A stretch of DNA of 64,000 bases, taken from NCBI GenBank assembly GCA_902768125.1, contig CACXKA010000001.1, positions 62,001 through 126,000 on the forward strand, written 5' to 3'. This DNA comes from an uncultured Bacteroidales bacterium (GTDB lineage Bacteria; Bacteroidota; Bacteroidia; Bacteroidales; Bacteroidaceae). Shown here piece by piece: positions 26,499-36,539 of the stretch (its first letter is position 1; every line of letters starts with the position of its first letter). The position numbers were made by a program, and so were the translations under genes. The notes beneath the pieces were generated by a model. That model made no database searches. It was not told where the DNA came from and saw only the letters and a list, made by a program, of their open reading frames with translations.

Positions 26499-28742
26499 TT
26501 ATTGGATGGTGACGGAGATGGATTTCAAGTCCGCTGGGTCGCTCGAAGGACCCACCATCACATTGTATTTTCCTGCTGTGACGCACATCGTGTTGGTGTT
26601 AGGGTTCCACCACTCAAAACTGGTGCGAGGAAGTGGAATCTCAGCCGTCACCGTCTTGCCAGCAGGCACGACAAATCTTTGATAAGCACGAAGCGTAGCA
26701 CGAGGACCGTCCGTGTCACCCTGCTTGTTGAGGTACACCTGCACCAGTTCCTCTGCAGGACGATTGCCCGTATTAGTGAGACTCACGCTGACCACATTGT
26801 TCTTATAAGTGGGAGCACCATAACGGACTGTGGTGTAACTAAGTCCATAACCAAAATACCACAGAGGGGCTTCCTTCATGTAGCGATAAGTGCGTCCCTT
26901 CATTTCGTAGCTTTCATAATCGGGCAATTGGTCTGTGCTGCGATAGAACGTAATGGGGAGTTTTCCTGTGGGATTGCAGTCGCCATACAGCACATCAGCC
27001 AACGCTTCACCTCCTGCCTCGCCACCATACCAAGCTTGCACGATAGCATCACAAGTGGTGGTCTCGGGCACTAATGCCATTGCGCTACCTGAGCAGTTGA
27101 CAAACACCAGTTTCTTTCCTGCATCGTGCAAGAGCTTCAGTACATCGCGCTGAATCTGTGGTAGCTCAATGCTAGTGCGGTCACCACCTCGGAAACCAGG
27201 TAATGTCACACGCATTTCCTCACCTTCCACACGGGGAGATATACCGCCCACGAACACGACCACATCCGCATCCTTCACACAATCGAGGATATCCTGATTC
27301 GTGGTGGTGGTGGCATCGTCTGTCTTTATCTGAAGGGCTTCGTCATGACCATAATCCCTCGCTGGTCCTTCATCATTTCTACGCTGTGGACGTGAAGAGT
27401 TCTGCACGAGTTCGCAACCCTTGAGATAACCAATCACGTTTCCTTTCTGCTTGATACCTTCGAGAATGGTGATCGTGTGACGGGGGAATCCGTTATAGTT
27501 ACCCCACATCATCACTGAATCGTTGGCATTAGGACCAATCACAGCCACTTTGGTCCCCCTGGACAATGGGAGGATATTCTGTTTGTTTTGCAATAAGACG
27601 ATGCTCTTACGGGCAGCCTCAAGGGCAATCTGATGATGCGCCTCATTGGCAATGACCTCCGGACCTATCTTCTTCCAGGGAACAAGCTCTTCACTGTCAA
27701 AGTCACCCAATTCGAAACGAGCCTTCAGCAAACGGAGCAGGCTCTCATTGATCTTCTCCTCCGTGATTTTCCCTTGGGCAACCGCATCCGTCAAACTACG
27801 GAAAGTGCCGCCACACTCCACATCCGTACCTGCTATGACCGCCGTAGCAACAGCAGATTCCTTTGAGTCAGAAGTACCATGATTCTGTTTGTTAAAAAAG
27901 TCATTGATAGCCCAGCAGTCACTAGTCACCAAACCTTTGAAGCCCCACTCCTTGCGAAGGATGTCCGTGAGCAGACGGGAATTGCCACAACAAGGCTCTC
28001 CATCGAAACGGTGATAAGCACACATCACCTCCTGCACATCACCTTCCTGCACCAATGCCTTGAAGGCTGGCATGTAGGTTTCCCACAAGTCACGTTCAGG
28101 AAGCAATTCGAGGTTGAAACTATGACGATTATATTCAGGACCGCTGTGAACGGCGAAATGCTTGGCACAAGCCAACAGCTTCCTGTATTGTCCATTCCTA
28201 CCATATTCAATGTTCTCGTTGCCTTGTGCGCCCTGCAATCCACGCACGACAGCAAGACCCATCTGCGTAGTGAGATAAGGGTCTTCACCATAAGTCTCTT
28301 GTCCACGACCCCAACGAGGATCACGGAAGATATTGATGTTGGGTGTCCAGAACGAAAGACCTTGATACTGTCTGATACGACCATTTTCACGGGCTATATT
28401 GTTCTTGGCACGAGCCTCATCACTAGATGCAGAGAAAGCTTTTTCCACCAAGGCATCATCCCAAGTGGCAGCCAGTCCCATCGTAATGGGGTAAACCGTT
28501 GCCGTACCGCTTCTTCCAATGCCGTGCAACGCCTCGTTCCACCAGTTAAAGGCAGGAATGCCGAGACGATCAATAGCTGGAGATGTATGTTCCATCAAAC
28601 GTGCCTTCTCTTCCAAAGAGAGACGGCTTAATAAGTCTTTGGCTCTCTCTTCCGCAGAGAGATTCGGGTCTTTGTAAGGTTGAGCATACGAGTTCATAAC
28701 CGATGCACAACAACAAATCAAGGCGAGGATTTTCTTTACCAT
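26499..28742 (-). CDS. GH3 beta-xylosidase/beta-glucosidase
   Basis: The 747-residue protein has a signal peptide (MVKKILALICCCASVMNSYA). The order of GH3 domains is complete: a TIM barrel with FNWWNEALHGIGR, NIFRDPRWGRGQETYGEDP, KHFAVHSGPE and the nucleophile motif TSDCWAINDFF, then the (alpha/beta)6 sandwich starting SIVLLQNKQNILPL. A fibronectin-III-like C-terminal domain follows. The ALHG and KHFAVHSGPE contexts favour the beta-xylosidase branch, though beta-glucosidase activity cannot be excluded. It is probably periplasmic, acting on xylo-oligosaccharides. Confidence 0.93.
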   Translation of the reverse strand: MVKKILALICCCASVMNSYAQPYKDPNLSAEERAKDLLSRLSLEEKARLMEHTSPAIDRLGIPAFNWWNEALHGIGRSGTATVYPITMGLAATWDDALVEKAFSASSDEARAKNNIARENGRIRQYQGLSFWTPNINIFRDPRWGRGQETYGEDPYLTTQMGLAVVRGLQGAQGNENIEYGRNGQYRKLLACAKHFAVHSGPEYNRHSFNLELLPERDLWETYMPAFKALVQEGDVQEVMCAYHRFDGEPCCGNSRLLTDILRKEWGFKGLVTSDCWAINDFFNKQNHGTSDSKESAVATAVIAGTDVECGGTFRSLTDAVAQGKITEEKINESLLRLLKARFELGDFDSEELVPWKKIGPEVIANEAHHQIALEAARKSIVLLQNKQNILPLSRGTKVAVIGPNANDSVMMWGNYNGFPRHTITILEGIKQKGNVIGYLKGCELVQNSSRPQRRNDEGPARDYGHDEALQIKTDDATTTTNQDILDCVKDADVVVFVGGISPRVEGEEMRVTLPGFRGGDRTSIELPQIQRDVLKLLHDAGKKLVFVNCSGSAMALVPETTTCDAIVQAWYGGEAGGEALADVLYGDCNPTGKLPITFYRSTDQLPDYESYEMKGRTYRYMKEAPLWYFGYGLSYTTVRYGAPTYKNNVVSVSLTNTGNRPAEELVQVYLNKQGDTDGPRATLRAYQRFVVPAGKTVTAEIPLPRTSFEWWNPNTNTMCVTAGKYNVMVGPSSDPADLKSISVTIQ

Positions 28743-28770
28743 TATCTATAGGTTTTTGAGTTTGTGCGCA

Positions 28771-28778
28771 CAAATGTA
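28771..28778 (-). promoter_or_regulatory. -7 box for GH3 gene
   Basis: The minus strand reads TACATTTG, 28 bases before the ATG. It matches TAnnTTTG. Confidence 0.55.
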
Positions 28779-28860
28779 TAAACTTTTTTCCAAATCCCTT
28801 CACTTTTCGAGGAAAAAATTCAAAACCTCATGCGTTTCAGCAGGATTTACCGAAGCCCAA

Positions 28861-30345
28861 CTATCCTTTTTTCCAGAAACCGCGAGTGAAGAGAATGACG
28901 ATCGGGAAAATTTCGAGACGACCGATGAGCATGAGGAAGGAGCAAACATACTTGGCCTCAGGACTGAGGATTGCCCATGAATGGACAGGACCATAATAAC
29001 CCATGCCCGGACCCACGTTACTGATGCTCGACATAGCGATGCCGAACGCCTCATAGTAGTCGAAGTTGGGGTGCACATCGTTAGGATCCACACCACTCAG
29101 TGCCAAGACAAAAGCACCCAAGAAGAGGGCGCAGACGAAGAGTGCCACAAAACCCAAAAGGGTTTGCACCACCTTGGAAGGCACGATGTTGCCATTCATC
29201 CGCACGGGAGTGACGGCACGTGGATGGATAATATGGGTGAACTCGTTCTTCAGAACTCGATAGATGATGCTGAGACGCACACACTTGAAGCCACCACAAG
29301 TGCTACCAGAACAAGCTCCTGCAAACATAACGAACAGAATCACTGGCATCAGTTGGACAGGCCACAAAGTGTAATCGACGGTGGCAAGTCCTGTCGTGGT
29401 CTGCATGGAGATAACGGTGAAGAGGCTTTGTCGGATGGCTTCCTCGATATCGTTGGTGTAGTTACACAATACCAGCACTACTGTACAGATGAGAGAGGAA
29501 ATCAGAACAATGACGAGATAAGTCGTCAGCTCTGCATCACCGAAGAATTTCTTCACTTTCCCCTTGAGGATCGTATAATATATTAATGTGTAGTTCACGC
29601 CCGACACGAACATGAAGAAGATGAGCACATACTCAATTGCTGGGGAATGATAATAATCACCCAGCAAGGCTGAATGGGTTCCATAACCTCCTGTGGCAGT
29701 CGTGCAGAGTGAGTAGTTGATGGCATCGAAGGCGGGCATTCCGCAAAGGAGCAAAGAAAGGATGCACAGCAAGGTCAACATCACGTAGATGCCTCCAATC
29801 CATTTGGCAGCCACCGAGATGCGAGGATGCACCTTGTCGTGGAGTGGTCCTGTGGATTCAGCAGCAAATAGCTTCACTTCGCCCACACCAAAAGCGGGCA
29901 AGATGGCGATGGTGAAGAACACGATACCGATACCACCGATCCACTGGGTGAGGCTTCGCCAGAAAAGCAATCCCCTCGGCATCGCATCAAGGTCATCAAT
30001 AATGGTGGCACCCGTACTGGTGAATCCAGACATCGTCTCGAAGAAGGCACTTGCCACATCAGGCACATGTCCGTCGAGCAAGAAGGGTATCATGCCGATC
30101 AGGGTGAAGATGGTCCACACTAAAGACACCACAATGTAACCGTCCTTCCTACCCATTTTCTTGCCAGCACGTTTGCCAAGCAGCACACCAACGACGCCCA
30201 ACAGCAAGGACAGGACGATGGCTGGAGAAAACTCCTTCACTCCCTCATCGTAGGTCCATGCGACAAACTGGCACAGCATCAGCAAACCTGCCTCGATGAA
30301 GAGGAGGAATCCCATGATTTTCGCTATGAGTTTCCAGTTAATCAT
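28861..30345 (-). CDS. trkH: TrkH-type potassium uptake channel subunit
   Basis: The 494-residue integral membrane protein has four pore-loop repeats, including FETMSGFTSTGAT, SLCTTATGGYGTH, SMQTTTGLATVDY and SSISNVGPGMGYYG. These carry the glycine residues of the selectivity filter. It forms the K+-translocating subunit regulated by TrkA. Its start directly abuts the trkA stop with no gap, and dxs lies upstream in the same operon. Confidence 0.95.
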   Translation of the reverse strand: MINWKLIAKIMGFLLFIEAGLLMLCQFVAWTYDEGVKEFSPAIVLSLLLGVVGVLLGKRAGKKMGRKDGYIVVSLVWTIFTLIGMIPFLLDGHVPDVASAFFETMSGFTSTGATIIDDLDAMPRGLLFWRSLTQWIGGIGIVFFTIAILPAFGVGEVKLFAAESTGPLHDKVHPRISVAAKWIGGIYVMLTLLCILSLLLCGMPAFDAINYSLCTTATGGYGTHSALLGDYYHSPAIEYVLIFFMFVSGVNYTLIYYTILKGKVKKFFGDAELTTYLVIVLISSLICTVVLVLCNYTNDIEEAIRQSLFTVISMQTTTGLATVDYTLWPVQLMPVILFVMFAGACSGSTCGGFKCVRLSIIYRVLKNEFTHIIHPRAVTPVRMNGNIVPSKVVQTLLGFVALFVCALFLGAFVLALSGVDPNDVHPNFDYYEAFGIAMSSISNVGPGMGYYGPVHSWAILSPEAKYVCSFLMLIGRLEIFPIVILFTRGFWKKG

Positions 30346-31728
30346 TTACTTGAAATACTTATCAAGTTTCTTGAGTGTATTGCTAAGACAAAATACCACT
30401 ACCCGGTCGTCGGCTTGCAACTGAGTATTACCAGCCACCAGCATGGATTTCCCGTCTCTCGACATACCACCGATATTCACACCATAAGGGAAATGCAAGT
30501 CCATCACCTTTTTCTTGGTGACTTGTGCCCCAGGCTTCACCACAAATTCCGCCACATCAGCATTGCCGATCGTGAGCATCTTCACATTATCCACGTCACC
30601 CTTCAGCAACATCCGGTAAATATGACTGGCGGCAATCATCTTCTTGTTGATGATGGTACCGATGTCAAGGTCATCTGCCATATCGAAATAGTCGAGGTTC
30701 TCCACCTGAGCAATAGTCTTGCGGATGCCTCGGCGACGTGCTGCCACACAGGCCAAGATATTCTGCTGGTCATTGTCGGTCAAGGCAATGAGTGCTTCCA
30801 TGTTGCCATACCCCTCATCATTCAACAAATCCATATCGTAGCCCTCGCCTTCCAGAATCATCGTCTTGGGCGACACGAGCGACTGCAATTCTTCTGTTCG
30901 CTTCGGATTGGGCTCAATAAGCTTCACATTCTCATGGATGGCAGCCAACTTCCAACTGGCTCTCACCGATAGTTTTCCTCCACCAATGAGGAGGCTGTTC
31001 TTGATGGCTGGATAATCATCCTTTCCTGTCAGATGTCGGATTTCTCCCAGATTATCCTTGGTGGTCATGAAAAACACAAGGTCGCGTGGCAGAATCTTCT
31101 CGTCACCATAAGGACAGATGGTTTCACCGTCACGCTTAATCGCCACCACGTGGAAGTTGTGTCCATGCGCCTGACCGATTTCCTTCAAGGTGTGGCCTAC
31201 CAACTGATTATCCTTGTTGCTGATTTCCTTTTCGCCTATCGGATTCGCATCGTGCATCTTCACACTCAGCAACAGCAGTTCGCCGTTGTTGAACTCCCAC
31301 ATCTGACGCACCCAACTGTACTGGGCACTCGCCTTGATGTCCTCCGCAGCCAGCAATTCTGGATAAATCAGCGACTCAATGCCCATGTTCTTGAACAACT
31401 CAAGATTCTCGGGCTTCATGTATTCGTAGTTATCCACTCGTGCCACCGTCTTCTTGGCTCCCAACTGCTTGGCGAGCATGGCACAAGTCAGGTTCTCGCT
31501 TTCGTCAGGAGTCACAGCAATGAACAAGTCCGCCCGTTGCACCTCGGCATCCTGCATACCCTGAATGGATGTCGGCTGCCTCACCAGCGTCATGATGTCC
31601 AGTTCGCTACCCAGACGAAAGAGTCTGCCCTCGTCTGGATCAATGAGTACCACATTCTGACGGTCGTTCGACAGCATGCGTGCCAAATGAGTGCCCACGG
31701 CACCTGCACCAGCAATTACAATTTTCAT
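30346..31728 (-). CDS. trkA: TrkA potassium channel regulatory subunit
   Basis: The 460-residue cytosolic protein has two RCK units. The first begins [19 protein letters not shown] with the NAD-binding glycine motif, and the second has [16 protein letters not shown]. Each is followed by a TrkA-C subdomain. It binds NAD(H)/ATP and gates TrkH. The start overlaps the dxs stop by 4 nt (ATGA). Confidence 0.95.
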   Translation of the reverse strand: MKIVIAGAGAVGTHLARMLSNDRQNVVLIDPDEGRLFRLGSELDIMTLVRQPTSIQGMQDAEVQRADLFIAVTPDESENLTCAMLAKQLGAKKTVARVDNYEYMKPENLELFKNMGIESLIYPELLAAEDIKASAQYSWVRQMWEFNNGELLLLSVKMHDANPIGEKEISNKDNQLVGHTLKEIGQAHGHNFHVVAIKRDGETICPYGDEKILPRDLVFFMTTKDNLGEIRHLTGKDDYPAIKNSLLIGGGKLSVRASWKLAAIHENVKLIEPNPKRTEELQSLVSPKTMILEGEGYDMDLLNDEGYGNMEALIALTDNDQQNILACVAARRRGIRKTIAQVENLDYFDMADDLDIGTIINKKMIAASHIYRMLLKGDVDNVKMLTIGNADVAEFVVKPGAQVTKKKVMDLHFPYGVNIGGMSRDGKSMLVAGNTQLQADDRVVVFCLSNTLKKLDKYFK

Positions 31729-33638
31729 ATCAGTATCTCAGCTATGCTTTGGGCATCCATTCCACAAATCCGTCGCAGCTCAGCCACTGTGCCGTGCATC
31801 ACGAACCTGTTGGGGATGCCAACGCGTTTCACTTCCACCTCATAGCCATGATCGGCAAAGAATTCCAACACCGCACTGCCCAATCCACCAGAAATCACGC
31901 CATCCTCTACCGTCACCACCTTCTTGAATTTCCTACCCACTTCATGCAGGATGTCCTCGTCAATCGGCTTCAGGAACCGCATATCGTAATGGGCAATGTC
32001 CAAGGGTGCGGCCGGATTAGTGTTCAACGACCTCAGTTCAGCAATGGAGATGGCTTTTTCCGCCTCCACGCCGATAGGACCGATGCTCAAGACAGCGATG
32101 TCTTTTCCATCTTTCAACTTGCGTCCCTTGCCCACTGGCACTTCTTCCAGTTCACAACGCCAATCCACCGTGTTGCCTCTGCCACGAGGGTAGCGGATGA
32201 CAAACACGCCCTTATCAGGCAACTGTGCCGTGAACATCAGACGGCGCAATTCCATTTCGTTATAGGGTGAGCAGATGGTCAGATTGGGGACCGGTCGCAA
32301 GAAAGCCAAGTCGAATGCTCCATGATGGGTGGAACCATCCTCACCCACCAGTCCTGCACGATCCAGACACAGCACCATATTCAGACGCATCGTCGCTGCA
32401 TCGTGGATGATATTGTCATAGGCTCTTTGCATGAACGAGGAGTAGATGTTGCAGAACGGCAGCAATCCATCCTTCGCCATACCACCTGAGAAAGTCACGG
32501 CATGTCCCTCAGCGATACCCACATCAAACACGCGGTCAGGCATCGCATTCATCATGATATTCATCGAACAACCCGTCGGCATGGCAGGGGTCACACCCAC
32601 AATCTTCGGGTTCTTCTGTGCCAATTCCAGCAAGGTCTGTCCAAACACCTCTTGGAACTTTGGTGGATGGGGCTTTCCGTCATCGTTCTTGATGCGCTCA
32701 CCCGTATCGGGGTCGAACTTACCAGGAGCATGCCAAATGGTGGCATCCTCTTCGGCTGGTGCATAACCATATCCCTTGGTCGTGTGGATATAGAGGAGCT
32801 TAGGTCCTTTCATCTCCTTGATGACTTGCAGGATGCGCACCAGTTCCACCACGTTGTTTCCATCGGCAGGACCGAAATAACGGATATCCATACCCTCAAA
32901 GATATTCTTCTGACGTGCCAAGACGGACTTCAAACTGTTACTGAAACGAATCAGTCCCCTTCGACGCTTCTCCGTCAGGATACCCCAGCCAAACAATTTC
33001 TGCGAAACCTTGTATCGGATGTTGTTATAAGTGGTGTTGGTGGTCAACTGCAGGAGGTATTTTCGCATACCACCCACACTTCGGTCAATCGACATATTGT
33101 TGTCGTTCAGCACAATCAGCATGTCGTTGGGGGTGCTTGCCGTGTTGTTGATACCCTCGAAAGCCAAACCGCCGCTCATGGCACCGTCGCCAATCACCGC
33201 CACAACCTTCCTGTCTTCACCTTTCATTTTGGCTGCCACAGCCATACCGAGTGCAGCAGAGATAGAGTTGCTGGCATGTCCGCAGCAGAAAGTGTCGTAT
33301 TCGCTCTCGTCGGGATGCGGAAATGGCTTCAAACCGTTCAACTTGCGGTTGGTGCAGAATTGGTCACGCCGTCCCGTGAGTATCTTATGTCCATATGCTT
33401 GATGTCCCACGTCCCACACAATGCGGTCGTAGGGGGTGTTGAACACATAATGCAACGCCACAGTCAGTTCCACCACACCAAGACTCGAAGCCAGATGCCC
33501 AGGATTCATCGCCAATTCCTCAATGATATCACGCCTCAATTCCTCACACACCGTTGGCAACTCCTCCACCTTCAACTTGCGCAAGTCAACAGGATAATCA
33601 AGCTTCGTTAAGTACTTATATTCGTTGCTATCTCCCAT
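31725..33638 (-). CDS. dxs: 1-deoxy-D-xylulose-5-phosphate synthase
   Basis: The enzyme condenses pyruvate and glyceraldehyde 3-phosphate, the first step of the MEP isoprenoid pathway. The 637 residues include the thiamine-diphosphate motif [16 protein letters not shown]...NDNNMS, the transketolase-type central domain with [17 protein letters not shown], and [19 protein letters not shown]. It heads the dxs-trkA-trkH operon; the coupling of isoprenoid and K+ genes has no obvious functional reason. Confidence 0.97.
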   Translation of the reverse strand: MGDSNEYKYLTKLDYPVDLRKLKVEELPTVCEELRRDIIEELAMNPGHLASSLGVVELTVALHYVFNTPYDRIVWDVGHQAYGHKILTGRRDQFCTNRKLNGLKPFPHPDESEYDTFCCGHASNSISAALGMAVAAKMKGEDRKVVAVIGDGAMSGGLAFEGINNTASTPNDMLIVLNDNNMSIDRSVGGMRKYLLQLTTNTTYNNIRYKVSQKLFGWGILTEKRRRGLIRFSNSLKSVLARQKNIFEGMDIRYFGPADGNNVVELVRILQVIKEMKGPKLLYIHTTKGYGYAPAEEDATIWHAPGKFDPDTGERIKNDDGKPHPPKFQEVFGQTLLELAQKNPKIVGVTPAMPTGCSMNIMMNAMPDRVFDVGIAEGHAVTFSGGMAKDGLLPFCNIYSSFMQRAYDNIIHDAATMRLNMVLCLDRAGLVGEDGSTHHGAFDLAFLRPVPNLTICSPYNEMELRRLMFTAQLPDKGVFVIRYPRGRGNTVDWRCELEEVPVGKGRKLKDGKDIAVLSIGPIGVEAEKAISIAELRSLNTNPAAPLDIAHYDMRFLKPIDEDILHEVGRKFKKVVTVEDGVISGGLGSAVLEFFADHGYEVEVKRVGIPNRFVMHGTVAELRRICGMDAQSIAEILI

Positions 33639-33891
33639 AATTCGATGATATATGTGTGCAAAGTAAGAGAAAAATGCCGAAATGACAAAATAAATTCATC
33701 GTTTTTTTACCGATTTTGTTCTTTTTGTACCTAAATTTGTCCCAAACGATGCTTTTTTGTTAAAAAGTGTTGGTTGATATGTGAAAAGAATATACCTTTG
33801 CACCGTCATCCACTGAAGAGGGGAATCCGAAAACCTCGGTTTGACGTTGTTAAAAAGAGTAGGAAAAACTAATTGATTAAATGAGAAAATT
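33639..33891. other. Divergent intergenic region, dxs / outer-membrane barrel
   Basis: The minus strand has a TACTTTG-like box at 33659-33665 that could serve dxs. The plus strand has the barrel promoter at 33793 and a leader of about 85 nt with a small CCGA/TCGG hairpin. No coding sequence is visible. Confidence 0.5.
33793..33800 (+). promoter_or_regulatory. -7 box for outer-membrane barrel gene
   Basis: TACCTTTG followed by CA lies about 92 bases before the ATG, with a TTG 20 nt upstream in the -33 position. Confidence 0.75.
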
Positions 33892-34485
33892 ATGAAGAAA
33901 ATGATTCTTGCTGCTCTCGTAGCAGTTGCATCTCTGTCAGCTAACGCTCAGGTATGGGTCGGTGGTGAAGTAGGTTTCAACGCTTCCAAGACTTCTTTCA
34001 ATGGTAACAAGTTGGGCGCAACCGCTAACTTTAACCTTCTTCCTGAGATTGGTTACTCTATCAACGACAAGTTTGATATCGCTCTGACCATCGGTCTTTC
34101 TCACAGAAATGCCAATGGCAAACGTTATGTAGGTAGCTCTAACTTCGAGAACTTTGACGCCAACTTGGATGATGTTAATCGCAATGCATTCACTATCAAT
34201 CCTTACGTTCGTTACAAGTTCGCTAACGCTGGTGACTTCACTTTCTTCGTTGACGGTGGTTTCTCTTACACCATGATCCACTACAGCGGCATTGACGACA
34301 ATGGTAACCAGTGGGCACTCGGCTTCAAGCCAGGTATCGCTTACAACCTCACTGACAAGGTGAGCCTCGTAGCACACGTTGGTGACCTCGGTTACGCTTT
34401 CTACAAGAAGGGTGACCTGAAGAGCAACGCATTCGACATGGGTCTCAGCAACAACATCTCATTCGGTGCTTACGTAAGCTTCTAA
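33892..34485 (+). CDS. Small outer-membrane beta-barrel protein
   Basis: The 197-residue protein has a signal peptide (MKKMILAALVAVASLSANAQ) and alternating amphipathic strands ending with an aromatic C-terminal residue (ISFGAYVSF), the outer-membrane insertion signal. The pattern suits an 8-strand OmpX/OmpA-like barrel. Codon use is strongly biased to preferred codons, so it is probably highly expressed. A long leader and a strong terminator fit a monocistronic mRNA. Confidence 0.88.
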   Translation: MKKMILAALVAVASLSANAQVWVGGEVGFNASKTSFNGNKLGATANFNLLPEIGYSINDKFDIALTIGLSHRNANGKRYVGSSNFENFDANLDDVNRNAFTINPYVRYKFANAGDFTFFVDGGFSYTMIHYSGIDDNGNQWALGFKPGIAYNLTDKVSLVAHVGDLGYAFYKKGDLKSNAFDMGLSNNISFGAYVSF

Positions 34486-34511
34486 TCATCTATCAACATA
34501 TAGACGAAAGC

Positions 34512-34545
34512 AAGGTCGGCAGTTTCCTGCCGACCTTTTTTATTT
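34512..34545 (+). terminator. Intrinsic terminator after outer-membrane barrel gene
   Basis: AAGGTCGGCAG pairs perfectly with CTGCCGACCTT (11 bp, TTTC loop), followed by a T-rich tract. Confidence 0.93.
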
Positions 34546-34551
34546 TCATTC

Positions 34552-35349
34552 TTATTCAAAAAGTTCGAGTTGGGCGACATGAGGCGCCAACTTGTCTAAG
34601 TCGGGCAGCTTCATGTAATCCCCATAAATGTGGCGGAGGTGGGCGTCGGCTTTGCCGGGCACGGAGAATTCGTGACCTTCGAACACGTGGGTGGTCAGAG
34701 GGAAAATCTCGTCTTCGTAGCGGCGGTTATGGTAGGGAATGCCCATGCCGCTGGTGATCAGCTTGCCGGGTTTCAGGCGGCAGAAGAAGCGGAGGAGGGG
34801 GAAGAGGAACCGGTTGTTGAAGTCGAAGATGCGACGAACCTGCTTGATGCTCTTGGCATCGTCCGTGCTGGTGCGCCAAATCTTATACATGTGGCCGACG
34901 GTCTTCTCCGTGAACTTATGCAATCCGATGGAATGCTTTTCCATTGGGAAAATGTCGATATAGACGCCCTGCTCCTTCCACATGCGGTCGTAGTTGGTGT
35001 TCTCCAGCATCTTGGAACGGCGGTCACGAATCTTGGCGTAGAAGAAGAAATAGTTCTCGTCGGTGTCGCTGTTCTGCAAAGCCAGCCACTCGGGCAGCTC
35101 GTCGGGCAGCACCTTCATCAGCTTCAGATAATCCTCACGCATCATCTCGATGTCCACGTCGTCGTCCCAAGGGATGAAGCCATTATGCCGCATCGCACCA
35201 ATCAGCGTGCCGCTGCTGAGCCAATAAGGAATCTGATGTTTCTTGCAGATACGGTCAATCTCCAACAAGATGTCCAGCATCCGAAGTTGCTGACGGCGCA
35301 GCAAGGAACCATCGGGATTGAAACGCTTACGGAGTTCTTCGTTATTCAT
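34552..35349 (-). CDS. LicD-family phosphotransferase
   Basis: The 265-residue cytosolic protein has the LicD core: YWLSSGTLIGAMRHNGFIPW followed by DDDVDIEM, a nucleotidyltransferase-like metal site. LicD proteins transfer phosphocholine or other polyol phosphates to surface glycans. It starts 3 nt after the stop of the cyclodeaminase-like gene, so the two form an operon. The substrate is unknown. Confidence 0.9.
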   Translation of the reverse strand: MNNEELRKRFNPDGSLLRRQQLRMLDILLEIDRICKKHQIPYWLSSGTLIGAMRHNGFIPWDDDVDIEMMREDYLKLMKVLPDELPEWLALQNSDTDENYFFFYAKIRDRRSKMLENTNYDRMWKEQGVYIDIFPMEKHSIGLHKFTEKTVGHMYKIWRTSTDDAKSIKQVRRIFDFNNRFLFPLLRFFCRLKPGKLITSGMGIPYHNRRYEDEIFPLTTHVFEGHEFSVPGKADAHLRHIYGDYMKLPDLDKLAPHVAQLELFE

Positions 35350-35352
35350 CGC

Positions 35353-36318
35353 TTATATCCAATTTTTCTGGTCTTTCTTTTCCATTTCAAACACAGGACA
35401 AGCCCCCTTCGCCATCTCATAAATCTTGGCAGCAAACAGGATGTCATGCAAAGCAATACCATAGTTATAGCTCAAGATGCGCTCCTCCTGCGATGTTCGT
35501 CCAGGATTCTTTCCCTGCAATACATGATGAAACTCGTCGTATTGACGGAAGCGACTGAAATACTTGAATCGCTGAATCTGTCCCGTGTCATCTCCAAACA
35601 CTTTGTCAAAGAAGAGGTCGCAATTCTGGAAACCACGGGTATGCACAGGAATAACCGTCACTCCCTTTTTATACAGGTTGTCATCAGGGAAAAGCAGTTC
35701 TGTTGCCACCGTCACACACGAAAGCAAGACATCAGCCTCTGCCACGAAAGCACGTTTGTCATCCACCAGTTCGAAGGTGACATTCTTCTCGTTCTTGAAC
35801 CGCTCCACGAACTGTTCTGCCTGATCCTTGTAGCGCAGCAGCCGAAGGGTGATGGGACGGTCGTGGTTGTCATGAATGAGGCAAAGTGCCACGGCTCTCG
35901 CCACATTGCCCAATCCCATCATCGAATAGGTGTCCACACCTTCTCTTTGCAACGTCCTTGCCGCCAAGGCAGCCACAGCACCAGTGCGCATCGCCGTAAT
36001 CCAGTCACCATCCATAATCGCCAGCAATCCGCCTGTGGATGCATCATACAAGCTGATGGTGCCCTGCAAAACAGGCACTTGCCCTTGGATGCGATTGACA
36101 ATCTTGACGCCAAAGTACTTCTTCCCGTCACGTTCGGGCAACAGACAAGGCATCGACGTCATGAAGTCATCTCCCTGAGGCAGTACGCTGAGTTTGGGGG
36201 GCATCTGGACTTCGTCTTTCATCAGAAAGCCTTCCTTCACCCAAGCGATGCAGTCGCACGGATGGACGTTCAGCTGTTCGATCAGACTTTGCTGGATTAC
36301 TGAAACTTGATGAGTCAT
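35353..36318 (-). CDS. Ornithine cyclodeaminase / mu-crystallin family dehydrogenase
   Basis: The 321-residue protein begins with a substrate domain (FGVKIVNRIQGQVPVLQGTISLYDASTGGLLAIMDGDWITAMRTGA). A Rossmann domain follows with MMGLGNVARAVALCLI, an NAD(P) site. The family includes ornithine cyclodeaminases and imine or ketimine reductases. The MRTGA and DG contexts are family hallmarks, but the substrate is not predictable. It is co-transcribed with licD-like 35349-34552, suggesting a role in modifying a surface-glycan precursor (inference). Confidence 0.87.
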   Translation of the reverse strand: MTHQVSVIQQSLIEQLNVHPCDCIAWVKEGFLMKDEVQMPPKLSVLPQGDDFMTSMPCLLPERDGKKYFGVKIVNRIQGQVPVLQGTISLYDASTGGLLAIMDGDWITAMRTGAVAALAARTLQREGVDTYSMMGLGNVARAVALCLIHDNHDRPITLRLLRYKDQAEQFVERFKNEKNVTFELVDDKRAFVAEADVLLSCVTVATELLFPDDNLYKKGVTVIPVHTRGFQNCDLFFDKVFGDDTGQIQRFKYFSRFRQYDEFHHVLQGKNPGRTSQEERILSYNYGIALHDILFAAKIYEMAKGACPVFEMEKKDQKNWI

Positions 36319-36380
36319 ATACCTTGCTCTATTTGAATTGCTTATACACGAATTGTTTCCCGTTCACGGAAAAGGTGGCA

Positions 36381-36388
36381 CAAAGTTA
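36381..36388 (-). promoter_or_regulatory. -7 box for cyclodeaminase/LicD operon
   Basis: The minus strand reads TAACTTTG, 62 bases before the ATG. Confidence 0.65.
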
Positions 36389-36401
36389 CGGAAAATTGTA
36401 G

Positions 36402-36433
36402 AATTGAAGAATTGAAAAATTGAAAAATTGAGA
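36402..36433. repeat. Tandem octamer array, 4 x AATTGAAA-like
   Basis: The units are AATTGAAG, AATTGAAA, AATTGAAA and AATTGAGA. The array starts 13 nt upstream of the minus-strand -7 box. Confidence 0.88.
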
Positions 36434-36463
36434 TTAGGCGTAAAAAAACAGAAGATATAATAA

Positions 36464-36495
36464 CTTCAATCCTTCAATCTTTCAATTCTTCCATT
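36464..36495. repeat. Tandem octamer array, 4 x CTTCAATC-like
   Basis: The units are CTTCAATC, CTTCAATC, TTTCAATT and CTTCCATT, the reverse-complement type of the array at 36402. It ends 9 nt before the metG -7 box, giving a mirror-symmetric divergent promoter region. Confidence 0.85.
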
Positions 36496-36504
36496 CATTT
36501 TTCG

Positions 36505-36512
36505 TACCTTTG
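36505..36512 (+). promoter_or_regulatory. -7 box for metG
   Basis: TACCTTTG followed by CA lies 27 bases before the ATG at 36540. It excludes an in-frame start at 36510, which lies within the box. Confidence 0.8.
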
Positions 36513-36539
36513 CATCCAAATTACATCAAAACGAAGAAC

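Noticed and set aside
34630-36303. 557-codon plus-strand frame across LicD and cyclodeaminase genes
   Set aside because: It runs antisense across two well-recognised genes and has no recognisable protein features.
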